Positions 9,424 through 16,754 of a stretch of DNA of 64,000 bases are shown one piece after another (within the stretch, counting starts at the first letter, position 1; the number at the start of each line of letters is the position of its first letter). The notes beneath the pieces are model-generated. The model was not told the origin of the DNA. It ran no database searches and worked only from the letters and a program-made list of their open reading frames with translations. This stretch comes from Streptomyces sp. 846.5 (GTDB taxonomy: Bacteria; Actinomycetota; Actinomycetes; Streptomycetales; Streptomycetaceae): NCBI RefSeq assembly GCF_004365705.1, contig NZ_SOBN01000001.1, forward strand, positions 2,000,555-2,064,554, given 5' to 3'. A program made the translations under genes and the position numbers.

Positions 9424-10431
9424 TTCCTGTTCACGGCCGGCCGAGACTTCTGCCGACAGGGCCCGAAAAGGCTAAAACCCACGGCCTTCTGATTGACCGT
9501 CAGCTCGGTAGGGCACCCCGCAATCGCTGACCTCGATTCGTCAGCGGCCCGTGCTCAGTGATCGAATCGGCGTTTCGCTGGAATATCCAGAGCCGTTCGG
9601 GTAAGCCATGGCTCAGCCCTGCAGGGACGCCCGACCTTGCACGATCCTGGTGGATCTCCTGATTAGGTCTGGCTGTTGGCCAAGGGTTGGTCAGGCGCCG
9701 GGTACTGGAGGGCGACCGGACCGAGCCCCCGCCTACCGGTCGACCCGTACCGCGCAGGCCGGTGACCACTCGAACGCGGCGCGAGCATGCCCGCCGCGCT
9801 GTGGGTGGGAACAACCCTGGCGACGGTGTGCCCGGTGGTGAACTCGCCGGTGCAGCAAGCCTGTTGGCTACTTCTCACCAGACATGGGGCAATGATGTCG
9901 CGGGGAGACGTGAAGCACATCGAGAAAAGCCCCTCGAAAGGGCGCAGAAGTGCCCGCGGAGATGAGAGTTGAGGAGACGCCGCCGTGCGCACGGGCCTGG
10001 AAATGAACCGCCGGTTCGATGCCCTCGCCCCGCGCATCCCGGCCCAGACATAGCGTCGACTGTCTCAGGGCGCCTCAGCGCCGACCACCACGTTTGGTAA
10101 CCAAGTACCTGGCCCCCAGCATTGCCGCACCGATCACACTGGGTCAAGGAAACTTGTCGTGTATCTGGTGTCTTCACGCAAAACTCGTGCATATGCGGGG
10201 GTGCTCGGGCTCTTCGGATTCACTCGGAGTCTCCACCGGGCTACACGACGCTACTAAGAGCTACTCAGGGCTCCTCAGTCTGAACTCGCGTGTTTCGCAC
10301 GGAGGTGACAGCGGGTGGCTCTGGCGTGCGATTGGGGCCGATGTCAATCCCCTGGTTACAGAGCTGAGTCATGATCGTTGACCTGTTCGTCGTGTGCTGA
10401 TTGACCATGACGGTGGGGGTGCAGTGTGGGT
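9424..10431. other. About 1 kb without a recognisable gene
   Basis: Only short overlapping frames are present and none reads like a known protein. Base composition is mixed. I found no tRNA, convincing terminator or long repeat, only a weak run of related GCTACT/CTCCTCAG words near 10246-10280. The right edge abuts the start of an IS701 transposase remnant, so part of this stretch may be the IS end. Confidence 0.5.
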
Positions 10432-10645
10432 ATGGACCTACAGGCCATGTCCGCCGTGGATGCGGACCTCGCGGAGTTCAGCGGAGACGTCTTCAAGCAC
10501 ATGTCTATGTGGGCCAACGCGGCTACGGCCAGCAGTACTTGCGCGGGTTGATGCTCGACGGCAAACGCAAGTCGGTGGAACCGATGGCGTCCCGCCTGGG
10601 CATCCCGCCGCAGAACCTGGGCCACTTCGTCGCCCAGTCCACCGA
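10432..10645 (+). pseudogene. IS701-family transposase, frameshifted N-terminal fragment
   Basis: Starting at an ATG, one frame reads VDADLAEFSGDVFKHM; a neighbouring frame continues with QQYLRGLMLDGKRKSVEPMA, SRLGIP and LGHFVAQST. Together these are the opening of an IS701-type DDE transposase (DVF, YLRGLLLDGRRKS, MAxRLG, FV-x-S). A shift near 10500 breaks the frame. The homology ends near 10645, where an rve-type transposase begins. Confidence 0.65.
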
Positions 10646-10662
10646 ACACTCCGGGGCCGTGC

Positions 10663-11004
10663 CCCGGCACCCTCCTTGCCTGGCACCGCAGACTGATCGC
10701 GAAGAAGTGGGACTACTCCACGCACCGCCGCCACACTGGTCGACCACCGACAGCGGCCAACCTCAAACGGCTGGTGCTGCGCCTGGCGAACGAGAATCCG
10801 CAGTGGGGCCACCGCCGGATCCAGGGCGAACTCGCCCGACTGGGACATCCGATAGCGCCGTCCACGGTCTGGGAGATCCTGACCGCCGCCAGCCTGGACC
10901 CCGCCCCGCGCCGATCCGGACCCAGCTGGCGGAAGTTCCTGACCGCCCAGGCCGAGGGCATCATCGCCGCGGACTTCTTCCACCTCGACACCGTGGCGGC
11001 ATAG
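10663..11004 (+). pseudogene. rve-type (integrase core) transposase, internal fragment
   Basis: An uninterrupted frame encodes PGTLLAWHRRLI, WDYSTHRRHTGRPP, LRLANENPQWGHRRIQGELA, RLGHPIAPSTVWEIL and finally AEGIIAADFFHLDTV, then stops. This is the helix-turn-helix part plus the first catalytic Asp of the same family as the complete transposase at 39225-40292. The start and the second Asp and Glu are missing. It is a close relative of the fragment at 13242-13740. Confidence 0.75.
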
Positions 11005-11017
11005 TGCTGCTTCCGGT

Positions 11018-11413
11018 ATGGAGTTTTCTTCCTCGATCCAGGTGAGGCATCCCTTCCATCCTCTGCGGGATGAAGTGCTGCGGGTCGAGCGTGTCAGCGA
11101 GTGTGGCGGGGTGAGGGTCTTCCTCTGCGAGGGCGGACCGCTGGGGCGCATCCGAATTCCTGAGGCGTGGACCGAGCACGGGGGCGCGCCGCTGGACCAC
11201 CGGCTGGCAGCCGAAGCGTTCGTTGCACTGCGTGCGCTGCTGAACGCTCTCACCTGCCCTTGCGGCGGAGGCCCGGACACCTGCACTTTGAACCATGCGG
11301 GAACAGGTGCAAACGGAGGAGCCACTGGCGGGGACGGGGGATCCGATACGAGCAGGCGACCTGGTCGTGGTGCTCGCGAACATGGCCCTGGCCGCGCTGG
11401 GAGGACGCCGTGA
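11018..11413 (+). CDS. Small DUF5372-like protein, often linked to IS elements
   Basis: 131 aa. The N-terminal half (VRHPFHPLRDEVLRVERV, then FLCEGGPLGRIRIPEAWTEH and LAAEAFVALRALLNAL) resembles the DUF5372 family, small proteins I recall being encoded next to transposases and recombinases. Function unknown. The C-terminal 45 residues are low-complexity Gly/Arg/Thr and may be read-through after a lost stop. It begins just after the truncated transposase. Confidence 0.45.
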   Translation: MEFSSSIQVRHPFHPLRDEVLRVERVSECGGVRVFLCEGGPLGRIRIPEAWTEHGGAPLDHRLAAEAFVALRALLNALTCPCGGGPDTCTLNHAGTGANGGATGGDGGSDTSRRPGRGAREHGPGRAGRTP

Positions 11414-11456
11414 ACGGCGACATGAAGGTGACCCGGACACACCGGGACCGCCTGGC

Positions 11457-11600
11457 CGTGACGGTGAAGACGGTCGCGCTCCACCGTGATTCGTCCGGGA
11501 GCCGGACCTCGATGTCGATGTTGCACACGGTGTCCAGATCCTGGCCGTCGTTGGGCAGGAAAGACGCCACGAACCCGTCTGTACCCAGCCTTCCGTCGTA
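11457..11600 (-). pseudogene. Remnant of a small actinobacterial protein of unknown function
   Basis: Within a minus-strand frame the segment GFVASFLPNDGQDLDTVCNI followed by DIEVRLPDESRWSATVFTV reads like natural protein, resembling small Streptomyces proteins with a beta-hairpin RLPDGSRWSAT motif. The flanking sequence is low-complexity and no start or stop fits. Probably a piece of a decayed gene. Confidence 0.3.
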
Positions 11601-11822
11601 CCGGAAGGCGCATCGCCGGTCATCCCGCGAGTATCCCGGCCCGGGCTTCCGGCGCTCAACCGAATTCCCGTGCCCGTCCACCGTGGCGCGTCCGCGCATC
11701 CGCGCCGCGGTCTCGCCGAGCAGGCCCCGCGATGCGCGCGGCTCATCGGCGGACGACCGATGAGTTTTGGCCGGACGGGGAGTCGGTACTTCCGTAACGG
11801 CACCCGACCGCCCGGAGGCATC

Positions 11823-12524
11823 GTGTCCCCCAGTAATAACGCTCATGCCCTGCCGCCCGTCGTCGACGTCTCCACCTGGGAGAAGGAGCTGGCCGCCCTG
11901 CGCGTGCGGGAGAAGGTCGCCACGCGCGAGCTCGACGCCATCGCGGCGCAGCGCCGTCGGCTGCCGATGGTGGAGATGCCCGACTACATGCTGGAGGGCG
12001 AAGGCGGCCCTGTCCGGCTAGCGGAGATTTTCGGGGAGCATCCGCAGCTGATCGTCTACAGCCACATGTGGCATGAGGGCGCAGAGTGGCAGTGCGGCGG
12101 CTGTACCGGCTTCACCTCGCAGTTCACCCGGCTCGCGGGCCTGGAGAAGTTCGACGCCCGGTTCGTGATCGTCACCCAGGGCCCGATCGGCGAGGCGCTC
12201 GCGTACAAGCGCAAGGTGGGCAACACGATGGCGTGGTACTCGACGGCGAACAGCCCGTTCGGCACCGACGTCGGCGCCCCGCCGAACGGCGGCTTCGCGG
12301 TCAATGTCTTCCTGCGCGACGGCGGCAAGGTCTACCGCACCTGGCACACCGACGGTCGCGGCACCGAGCAGCTCAGCCATCTGTTCCCCCTGGTCGACGT
12401 CCTGCCCTACGGACGCCAGGAGGAATGGCAGGACTCCCCGCAGGGCTGGCCGCAGTCACCGACCTACAGCCGGTGGGCGTCCTCCCAGGAGATCGCTGCG
12501 GCGTACGGTGAGGACGCCGGCTGA
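11823..12524 (+). CDS. DUF899 family thioredoxin-fold protein
   Basis: 233 aa from a GTG preceded by GGAGG six bases upstream, which decides this start over the longer open frame. The family pattern is clear: an N-terminal VVDVSTWEKELAALRVREK helix, RRRLPMVEMPDYMLEG, then a thioredoxin-like core with YSHMWHEGAEWQCGGCTGF. The CGGC pair sits where DUF899 proteins usually have their Cys. The C-terminal part carries GGFAVNVFLRDGGKVYRTW. DUF899 proteins are cytosolic, DsrE/thioredoxin-related, with no firmly established reaction. The gene is intact and monocistronic among IS remnants. Confidence 0.85.
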   Translation: MSPSNNAHALPPVVDVSTWEKELAALRVREKVATRELDAIAAQRRRLPMVEMPDYMLEGEGGPVRLAEIFGEHPQLIVYSHMWHEGAEWQCGGCTGFTSQFTRLAGLEKFDARFVIVTQGPIGEALAYKRKVGNTMAWYSTANSPFGTDVGAPPNGGFAVNVFLRDGGKVYRTWHTDGRGTEQLSHLFPLVDVLPYGRQEEWQDSPQGWPQSPTYSRWASSQEIAAAYGEDAG

Positions 12525-12714
12525 CGGGCGGCAAGACCCCGCGCGGGCGCCAGCCCCGTTACGCCGCCTTTCCTTAACCTGGCGGCGGACGAGTTCGAGG
12601 CCAGGGGGGATCACCACGTCGACGAGTACCCGCTATCTCCATAATGAGGGCCTCCTGCCCTTCGGGCTGGACCAGGTCGCCCTCAGACGCTCGGCGACAT
12701 CCGCGACCGCGGAC

Positions 12715-13212
12715 ATGAGCGAGCGGGTGGAGAGCGAGACTCGCCACTTCCGAAGCGATGTCCAAGAGGAGTTCTACACACGGCTGCGGGCAGCGCTGAC
12801 CGAGATCGGACAGGCCTGGGCGCGGATGATGGACGGCTTTCTGCTCTCCCACCCGGGGGACGTCGTCGCGATCTTCGACGAGCACAAGCTCTCCGTGTCC
12901 TGGGATCTGCAGTCGATCCTCGCCTCGGTGCTGCCCTGCGCACGGCTGCTTACGGCAGAGTTCTCCTGGTTGGCTGGCCGTGTCCCCGCGATCCTCTCGC
13001 TGTTCCTGCAGGAGAGGGACAAGGGCCTGGTCGGGCTGGTCCTGGAGACCGAGCACACGCAGACCTTCAATGCGGAGCAGGCAGCCCTGCTCATGCGCAA
13101 CTTCGTCCGCCTGCTCGACCGGCCGGCGCTCCTTGACCGCGTCGCGGAGTGCGGCGCCGAACCCTGTACCGCTCGGAAAGTCATCGCTGCAGGTGAGCGG
13201 TACTGCCCGTGA
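12715..13212 (+). CDS. Hypothetical helical protein
   Basis: 165 aa from the ATG at 12715; no good ribosome site is visible. The same frame stays open upstream without ATG or GTG back into the DUF899 gene, so the true start may be lost or non-standard. The sequence is alpha-helical and charged (VESETRHFRSDVQEEFYTRL, IGQAWARMMDGFLLSHPGDV, FNAEQAALLMRNFVRLLDRP). I do not recognise the family. Its end touches the start of the next frame, a transposase remnant. Confidence 0.4.
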   Translation: MSERVESETRHFRSDVQEEFYTRLRAALTEIGQAWARMMDGFLLSHPGDVVAIFDEHKLSVSWDLQSILASVLPCARLLTAEFSWLAGRVPAILSLFLQERDKGLVGLVLETEHTQTFNAEQAALLMRNFVRLLDRPALLDRVAECGAEPCTARKVIAAGERYCP

Positions 13213-13241
13213 CTATCGGCGGTGACTGGGATGCTGACCGG

Positions 13242-13740
13242 ATGACCGTGTCGCTGCTGTACCGCGCCGCCCGCACCCTGCTGTCCATACCGGGGGTCCT
13301 GCTGCGCCGGGACACCGCGAAGGACGCCGAACTCCCGGTGCTGCGACACGAGAACGCGGTACTGCGCCGTCAGCTCACGGGACCGGTCCGCTACGAGCCC
13401 GCCGACCGCTTCTGGCTCTCCGCCCTGTCCTCACTGATCCCCCGCCAACGCTGGTCGAACATCTTCCCAGTCACACCCGGCACCCTGCTGGCCTGGCACC
13501 GCCGGCTCATCGCCAACAAGTGGGACTACTCCGCCCGCCGGGGGCGCAACGGTCGACCACCAACAGCCGCCGCGCTCAAGAAACTGGTGCTGCGCCTGGC
13601 GAACGAGAATCCCCACTGGGGCCAACCGCCGGATCCAGGGCGAACTCGCCCGCCTGGGACACCCGATCGCCCCGTCCACCGTCTGGCAGATCCTGACCGC
13701 CCCCGGCCTCGACCCCGCCCCACGCCGATCCGGACCCAGC
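13242..13740 (+). pseudogene. rve-type transposase, frameshifted and truncated
   Basis: Begins with MTVSLLYRAARTLLSIPGVL and LPVLRHENAVLRRQL, like the complete copy at 39225. Near 13624 one extra base (GGCCAACCGCC for GGCCACCGCC) shifts the frame; the correct reading HRRIQGELARLGHP continues in the next frame as far as RRSGPSW. The element stops at about 13740, directly against a Ser/Thr kinase fragment on the other strand. The catalytic DDE residues are all lost. Confidence 0.75.
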
Positions 13741-13743
13741 TGG

Positions 13744-13827
13744 CATGCCCCCACGGCCCAGGAGATCGTTCAACCGGTACCGCCCAGCTACCAGCACCCG
13801 CTCATCCCTCTCCTGGAATCGCCGCAC
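13744..13827 (-). pseudogene. N-terminal stub of a PknB-type Ser/Thr protein kinase
   Basis: The minus strand encodes DERVLVAGRYRLNDLLGRGG and Met, i.e. the start of a bacterial Hanks-type kinase up to the glycine-rich ATP loop (GRYxL-x-LLGRGGMG). It is cut there by the transposase remnant. A GTG near 13827, or one a few codons later, would be the start. The rest of the kinase is not in the window. Confidence 0.5.
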
Positions 13828-14032
13828 CGAGCCAGCACGGAACAGTCCTCTACAGGGGGCGTTCAGCTCCGGGGCGCGGCGTCGCCCCACGGTACAGAAC
13901 CGGACTCGGGCCAGGTCGCAGCCCCCGCGGCGCTCAACGGTCAACCGCCCGCCGAGCTGCGCCGATCCAGCGTGGACGACGACCTCCGGATCCGCGACGG
14001 AGGACCCGCCCGACCTCGCGCCGCCTGCGGCG

Positions 14033-14689
14033 TCACCGAGCCGTCCCACCCATCCGATCGGCTGCCTGATCCAGCCAGGCCACGACTTCGTCGTCCGAGG
14101 TCTGCGTGAAGTCCTGGTAGAACTGTCCGATCCCGAAGAAGTCGGCCGGCGTGTCCACGCACACCAGTTCGTCGGCCACATCCCCCAGCCTCGTACGCCA
14201 CTCGCTCGGCGCCACCGGCACAGCGAGCACCAACCTGGCCGCCCCCTGCGCGCTGGCGATCAGGCAGGCGACCCGGGCCGTCGAGCCGGTGGCCACGCCG
14301 TCGTCGACCACCACCACCGTCCGGCCGCTGAGCTCGACACGGGCTCGCCCGCTCCGGTACCGCCCGGCGCGACGCTCCAGCTCGACGCGTTCCCGCTGCT
14401 CCACCCCGGCCAGCTCATCCACGGAGGTCCGGGTCGCCCGCTGCACCGCTTCGTCGATGACACGCACTCCGCCCTCCCCGATGGCTCCCATGCCCAGCTC
14501 CGACTGGGACGGCACACCGAGCTTGCGCACCACGATCACATCCAAGGGCGCGCCGAGCGCTTCCGCGACCGCCGCCGCCACCGGAACCCCGCCGCGCGGT
14601 AGACCGAGAACGACCACGTCCGCGTCCCGCAGATACGCCAGCCGCTTGGCCAGCCGCCGCCCCGCATCGAGACGATCAACGAAGTACAT
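14033..14689 (-). CDS. Phosphoribosyltransferase family protein
   Basis: 218 aa from the ATG at 14689, with GAGGAG eight bases upstream. The PRPP-binding loop is VVVVDDGVATGSTA (about residues 120-133). The N-terminal DRLDAGRRLAKRLAYLRDAD and VLGLPRGGVPVAAAVAEALG, and the flexible-loop region RKLGVPSQSELGMGAIGEGG, are typical of the COG1926-type phosphoribosyltransferases common in actinobacteria, whose substrate is not established. It is cytosolic. About 170 bases upstream on the same strand lies a TPP riboswitch, which is not an expected partner for this family. Confidence 0.85.
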   Translation of the reverse strand: MYFVDRLDAGRRLAKRLAYLRDADVVVLGLPRGGVPVAAAVAEALGAPLDVIVVRKLGVPSQSELGMGAIGEGGVRVIDEAVQRATRTSVDELAGVEQRERVELERRAGRYRSGRARVELSGRTVVVVDDGVATGSTARVACLIASAQGAARLVLAVPVAPSEWRTRLGDVADELVCVDTPADFFGIGQFYQDFTQTSDDEVVAWLDQAADRMGGTAR

Positions 14690-14859
14690 GGCCAGAACTC
14701 CTCGGGAGGGCGGAACTCCGCCGCGGCCCCCAGGCAGACAGTCAACGTCCTGACGCGCATCCGGATACCCGCAGGCGACACCCATCCGGCGTCACGGAGG
14801 TTGTTCCGCGATCTGCCGCTCGCTCCGTGCCGGCGCGCAGCAAAGAACCTGCAAGGTGG
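14690..14859 (-). other. Leader between TPP riboswitch and phosphoribosyltransferase gene
   Basis: About 170 bases with no open frame that begins under the riboswitch. No obvious terminator hairpin with a U-run was seen. A thiamine gene expected here is absent. Confidence 0.4.
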
Positions 14860-14968
14860 GCTCCCTTCGCCGGCATTGTCCGGATCAGGTGATGGAGGTC
14901 GCCGTTGGGTCGTACCGACCCGTCCGGCCTCTCAGCAAGGTTGTCGAGACGACCTGAGCCGTGAGCCT
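14860..14968 (-). ncRNA. TPP (thi-box) riboswitch
   Basis: Read on the minus strand, the conserved TPP aptamer words occur in order: CACGG, a variable hairpin (AGGTCG/CGACAACCT type), GCTGAGAGG, a GGGTCG/CGACCC hairpin, then ACCTGATCCGG and AATGCCGGCGAAGGGA. CTGAGA and the ACCTGATC...GCCGGCGAAGGGA block are the two halves of the thiamine pyrophosphate pocket. In Streptomyces such elements precede thiC or thiamine transport genes. Here the next gene is a phosphoribosyltransferase about 170 bases on, so the element is either an orphan or controls an unexpected gene. Confidence 0.8.
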
Positions 14969-15079
14969 GAACCGAACCCACTGTCCCGGCCGCCGCAGCC
15001 GAACTCCCTCGCTCGCCCTGCAGGCCACTGTCCAGAATACGCCGGTTTCACCCCGATGCCAGGGTCAGCCGCACCCTCC

Positions 15080-15356
15080 TGCCACCTGCGCTACGAGGGA
15101 TGCCCCGCCTTCGGTGGGTCCCACGGCGTTGACCAGCGTGACCAGCAGCGAGGACACTCCGTCGAACAGCCCGCCGAGGTGCTGGAGCAGGAACTGGATG
15201 AGGTCGTTGATGTCTGCATGTCGCAGCGGATCAGCGGGTCCAGTGCACTGAACGGCTCGTCCATCAGCAGGATGTCCGCCTCGGCCTCGCCAGTGCGCGG
15301 GCGAGGCCGACCCTGCTGCATGCCGCCGGACAGCTCGTGCGGTAGGCGTCGGGTTC
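15080..15356 (-). pseudogene. Remnant of a proV-proW type transporter pair, internally deleted
   Basis: The minus strand first encodes [12 protein letters not shown], then [20 protein letters not shown]: the ABC signature and Walker B of a glycine betaine type ATPase, nearly identical to the intact gene at 15585 ([17 protein letters not shown]). At the CDMQ point the sequence jumps frame into [20 protein letters not shown], which looks like the amino end of a ProW-type permease. The rest of both genes is gone. It lies head-to-head with the intact operon. Confidence 0.65.
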
Positions 15357-15513
15357 GCGGACCGCCGCGCCATCGACCGCTCCAGGATCCGACTCCCATC
15401 GCCCCAGGCGCGGGATCGAAACCGGCAAATGGCGCAAGTAGCAACAGAGTAGAAACCTCCCAGTCATTGACGCGGTACCCAGAGGGCGCAATCCTGTTCC
15501 ACCAAGAGAATCG

Positions 15514-15532
15514 TATTGCGCAGTACGCAACA
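15514..15532. promoter_or_regulatory. Candidate IclR operator upstream of the betaine transporter operon
   Basis: The palindrome TATTGCG-N5-CGCAACA lies about 50 bases before the GTG of the ATPase gene. A near-identical palindrome overlaps the start codon of the iclR-type gene at the far end of the operon. Shared sites of this kind suggest control by that regulator. Confidence 0.5.
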
Positions 15533-15584
15533 CTTCTCGCACCGGCGAGTCGGCACCCGGGAACTACCCCCAGAGAGGTGAACC

Positions 15585-16748
15585 GTGGCCACACCCACCG
15601 AGCAGGTCATCGTGTCCAGCCCCGGCCGTACTGCAGTCGCGCCCGGGACGGGCGGTGATGCCGTCATCGACGTGCGCAACCTGTGGAAGGTGTTCGGCTC
15701 CAGGGCCAAGGCCGACCGGATACCCGGTTCGGCCGAGCTGTGTGCCCTGCCCCGCAGGGAGTTGATGGAGCGTACGGGCTGCGTGGCAGCCGTGCGCGGG
15801 GTGGACTTCACTGTCGCGCCCGGCGAGGTCTTCGTGGTGATGGGCCTGTCCGGCTCAGGGAAGTCCACCCTGGTCCGATGTCTTACCCGGCTGGTCGAAC
15901 CCACCGCCGGCGAGGTGCGGTTCAACGGCGAGGACATCCTCGGCGCGAGCCCCAAGGCGCTGCGCGAGCTCCGCCGCACCAAGTTCTCCATGGTCTTCCA
16001 GCACTTCGGCCTGCTGCCGCACCGCCGGGTGCTCGACAACGTCGCCTACGGGCTCGAGGTGCGCGGCACCGGCAAGAAGGAGCGTCTCGCCAAGGCCGCC
16101 GAGGTCACCGAGCTGGTCGGCCTCGCCGGTTGCGAGAACTCCTACCCCGATCAGCTCTCCGGCGGGATGCGGCAGCGGGTCGGTCTGGCCCGGGCGCTAG
16201 CCGTCGACCCCGAGGTGCTCTTCTTCGACGAGCCGTTCTCCGCGCTGGACCCGCTGATCCGCCGTGACATGCAGAACGAGGTCATCCGACTGCACCACGA
16301 GGTCGGCAAGACGATGGTCTTCATCACCCACGACCTCTCCGAGGCGCTCAAGTTGGGCGACCGCATCCTCATCATGCGGGACGGCGAGGTGGTGCAGATC
16401 GGCACCGGGGACGAGCTGGTCGGCGCACCGGCCGACGACTACGTGCGCGACTTCGTCCGCGACATCCCGCGCGCCAACGTGCTCACGCTGCGCTGGATCA
16501 TGCGGCCGCCGCGCCCTGACGACCCGATGGACGGCCCGGAACTCGGCCCGGACGTGGTGATCCGCGAGGCCGTGCGGGCGGTCCTCGCCGCGGAGAGGCC
16601 GGTCAAGGTGGTACGGGACGGTGAACTCCTGGGCGTGGTCGGCGACGAGGAGATCCTCGCCGTCATCGCCGAGAACGACACCGACAGCGCCGCCACCGTC
16701 TCCGCTGCCACCGACAGCGGCCGCGGCGCCGACACTGACGGGGCGTGA
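15585..16748 (+). CDS. proV: Glycine betaine/proline ABC transporter, ATP-binding subunit
   Basis: 387 aa; GTG start with AGAGAGGTG just upstream. The N-terminal region ([13 protein letters not shown]...) is typical of ProV/OpuAA. Walker A is GLSGSGKST (about residue 87), signature [15 protein letters not shown] (about 191), Walker [15 protein letters not shown] (about 207), and the H-loop [11 protein letters not shown]-terminal tail contains one CBS-like segment ([29 protein letters not shown]), the ionic-strength sensing element of this family. It powers uptake of betaine-type osmolytes at the inner face of the membrane. The fused permease follows within seven bases, then the binding lipoprotein: one operon. 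A damaged second copy lies just upstream on the other strand. Confidence 0.92.
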   Translation: MATPTEQVIVSSPGRTAVAPGTGGDAVIDVRNLWKVFGSRAKADRIPGSAELCALPRRELMERTGCVAAVRGVDFTVAPGEVFVVMGLSGSGKSTLVRCLTRLVEPTAGEVRFNGEDILGASPKALRELRRTKFSMVFQHFGLLPHRRVLDNVAYGLEVRGTGKKERLAKAAEVTELVGLAGCENSYPDQLSGGMRQRVGLARALAVDPEVLFFDEPFSALDPLIRRDMQNEVIRLHHEVGKTMVFITHDLSEALKLGDRILIMRDGEVVQIGTGDELVGAPADDYVRDFVRDIPRANVLTLRWIMRPPRPDDPMDGPELGPDVVIREAVRAVLAAERPVKVVRDGELLGVVGDEEILAVIAENDTDSAATVSAATDSGRGADTDGA

Positions 16749-16754
16749 TGCGTC

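Noticed and set aside
13745-14069. C-terminal half of the plus-strand frame after the transposase remnant
   Set aside because: Low-complexity sequence that overlaps the kinase stub and the phosphoribosyltransferase end on the other strand; not a gene.
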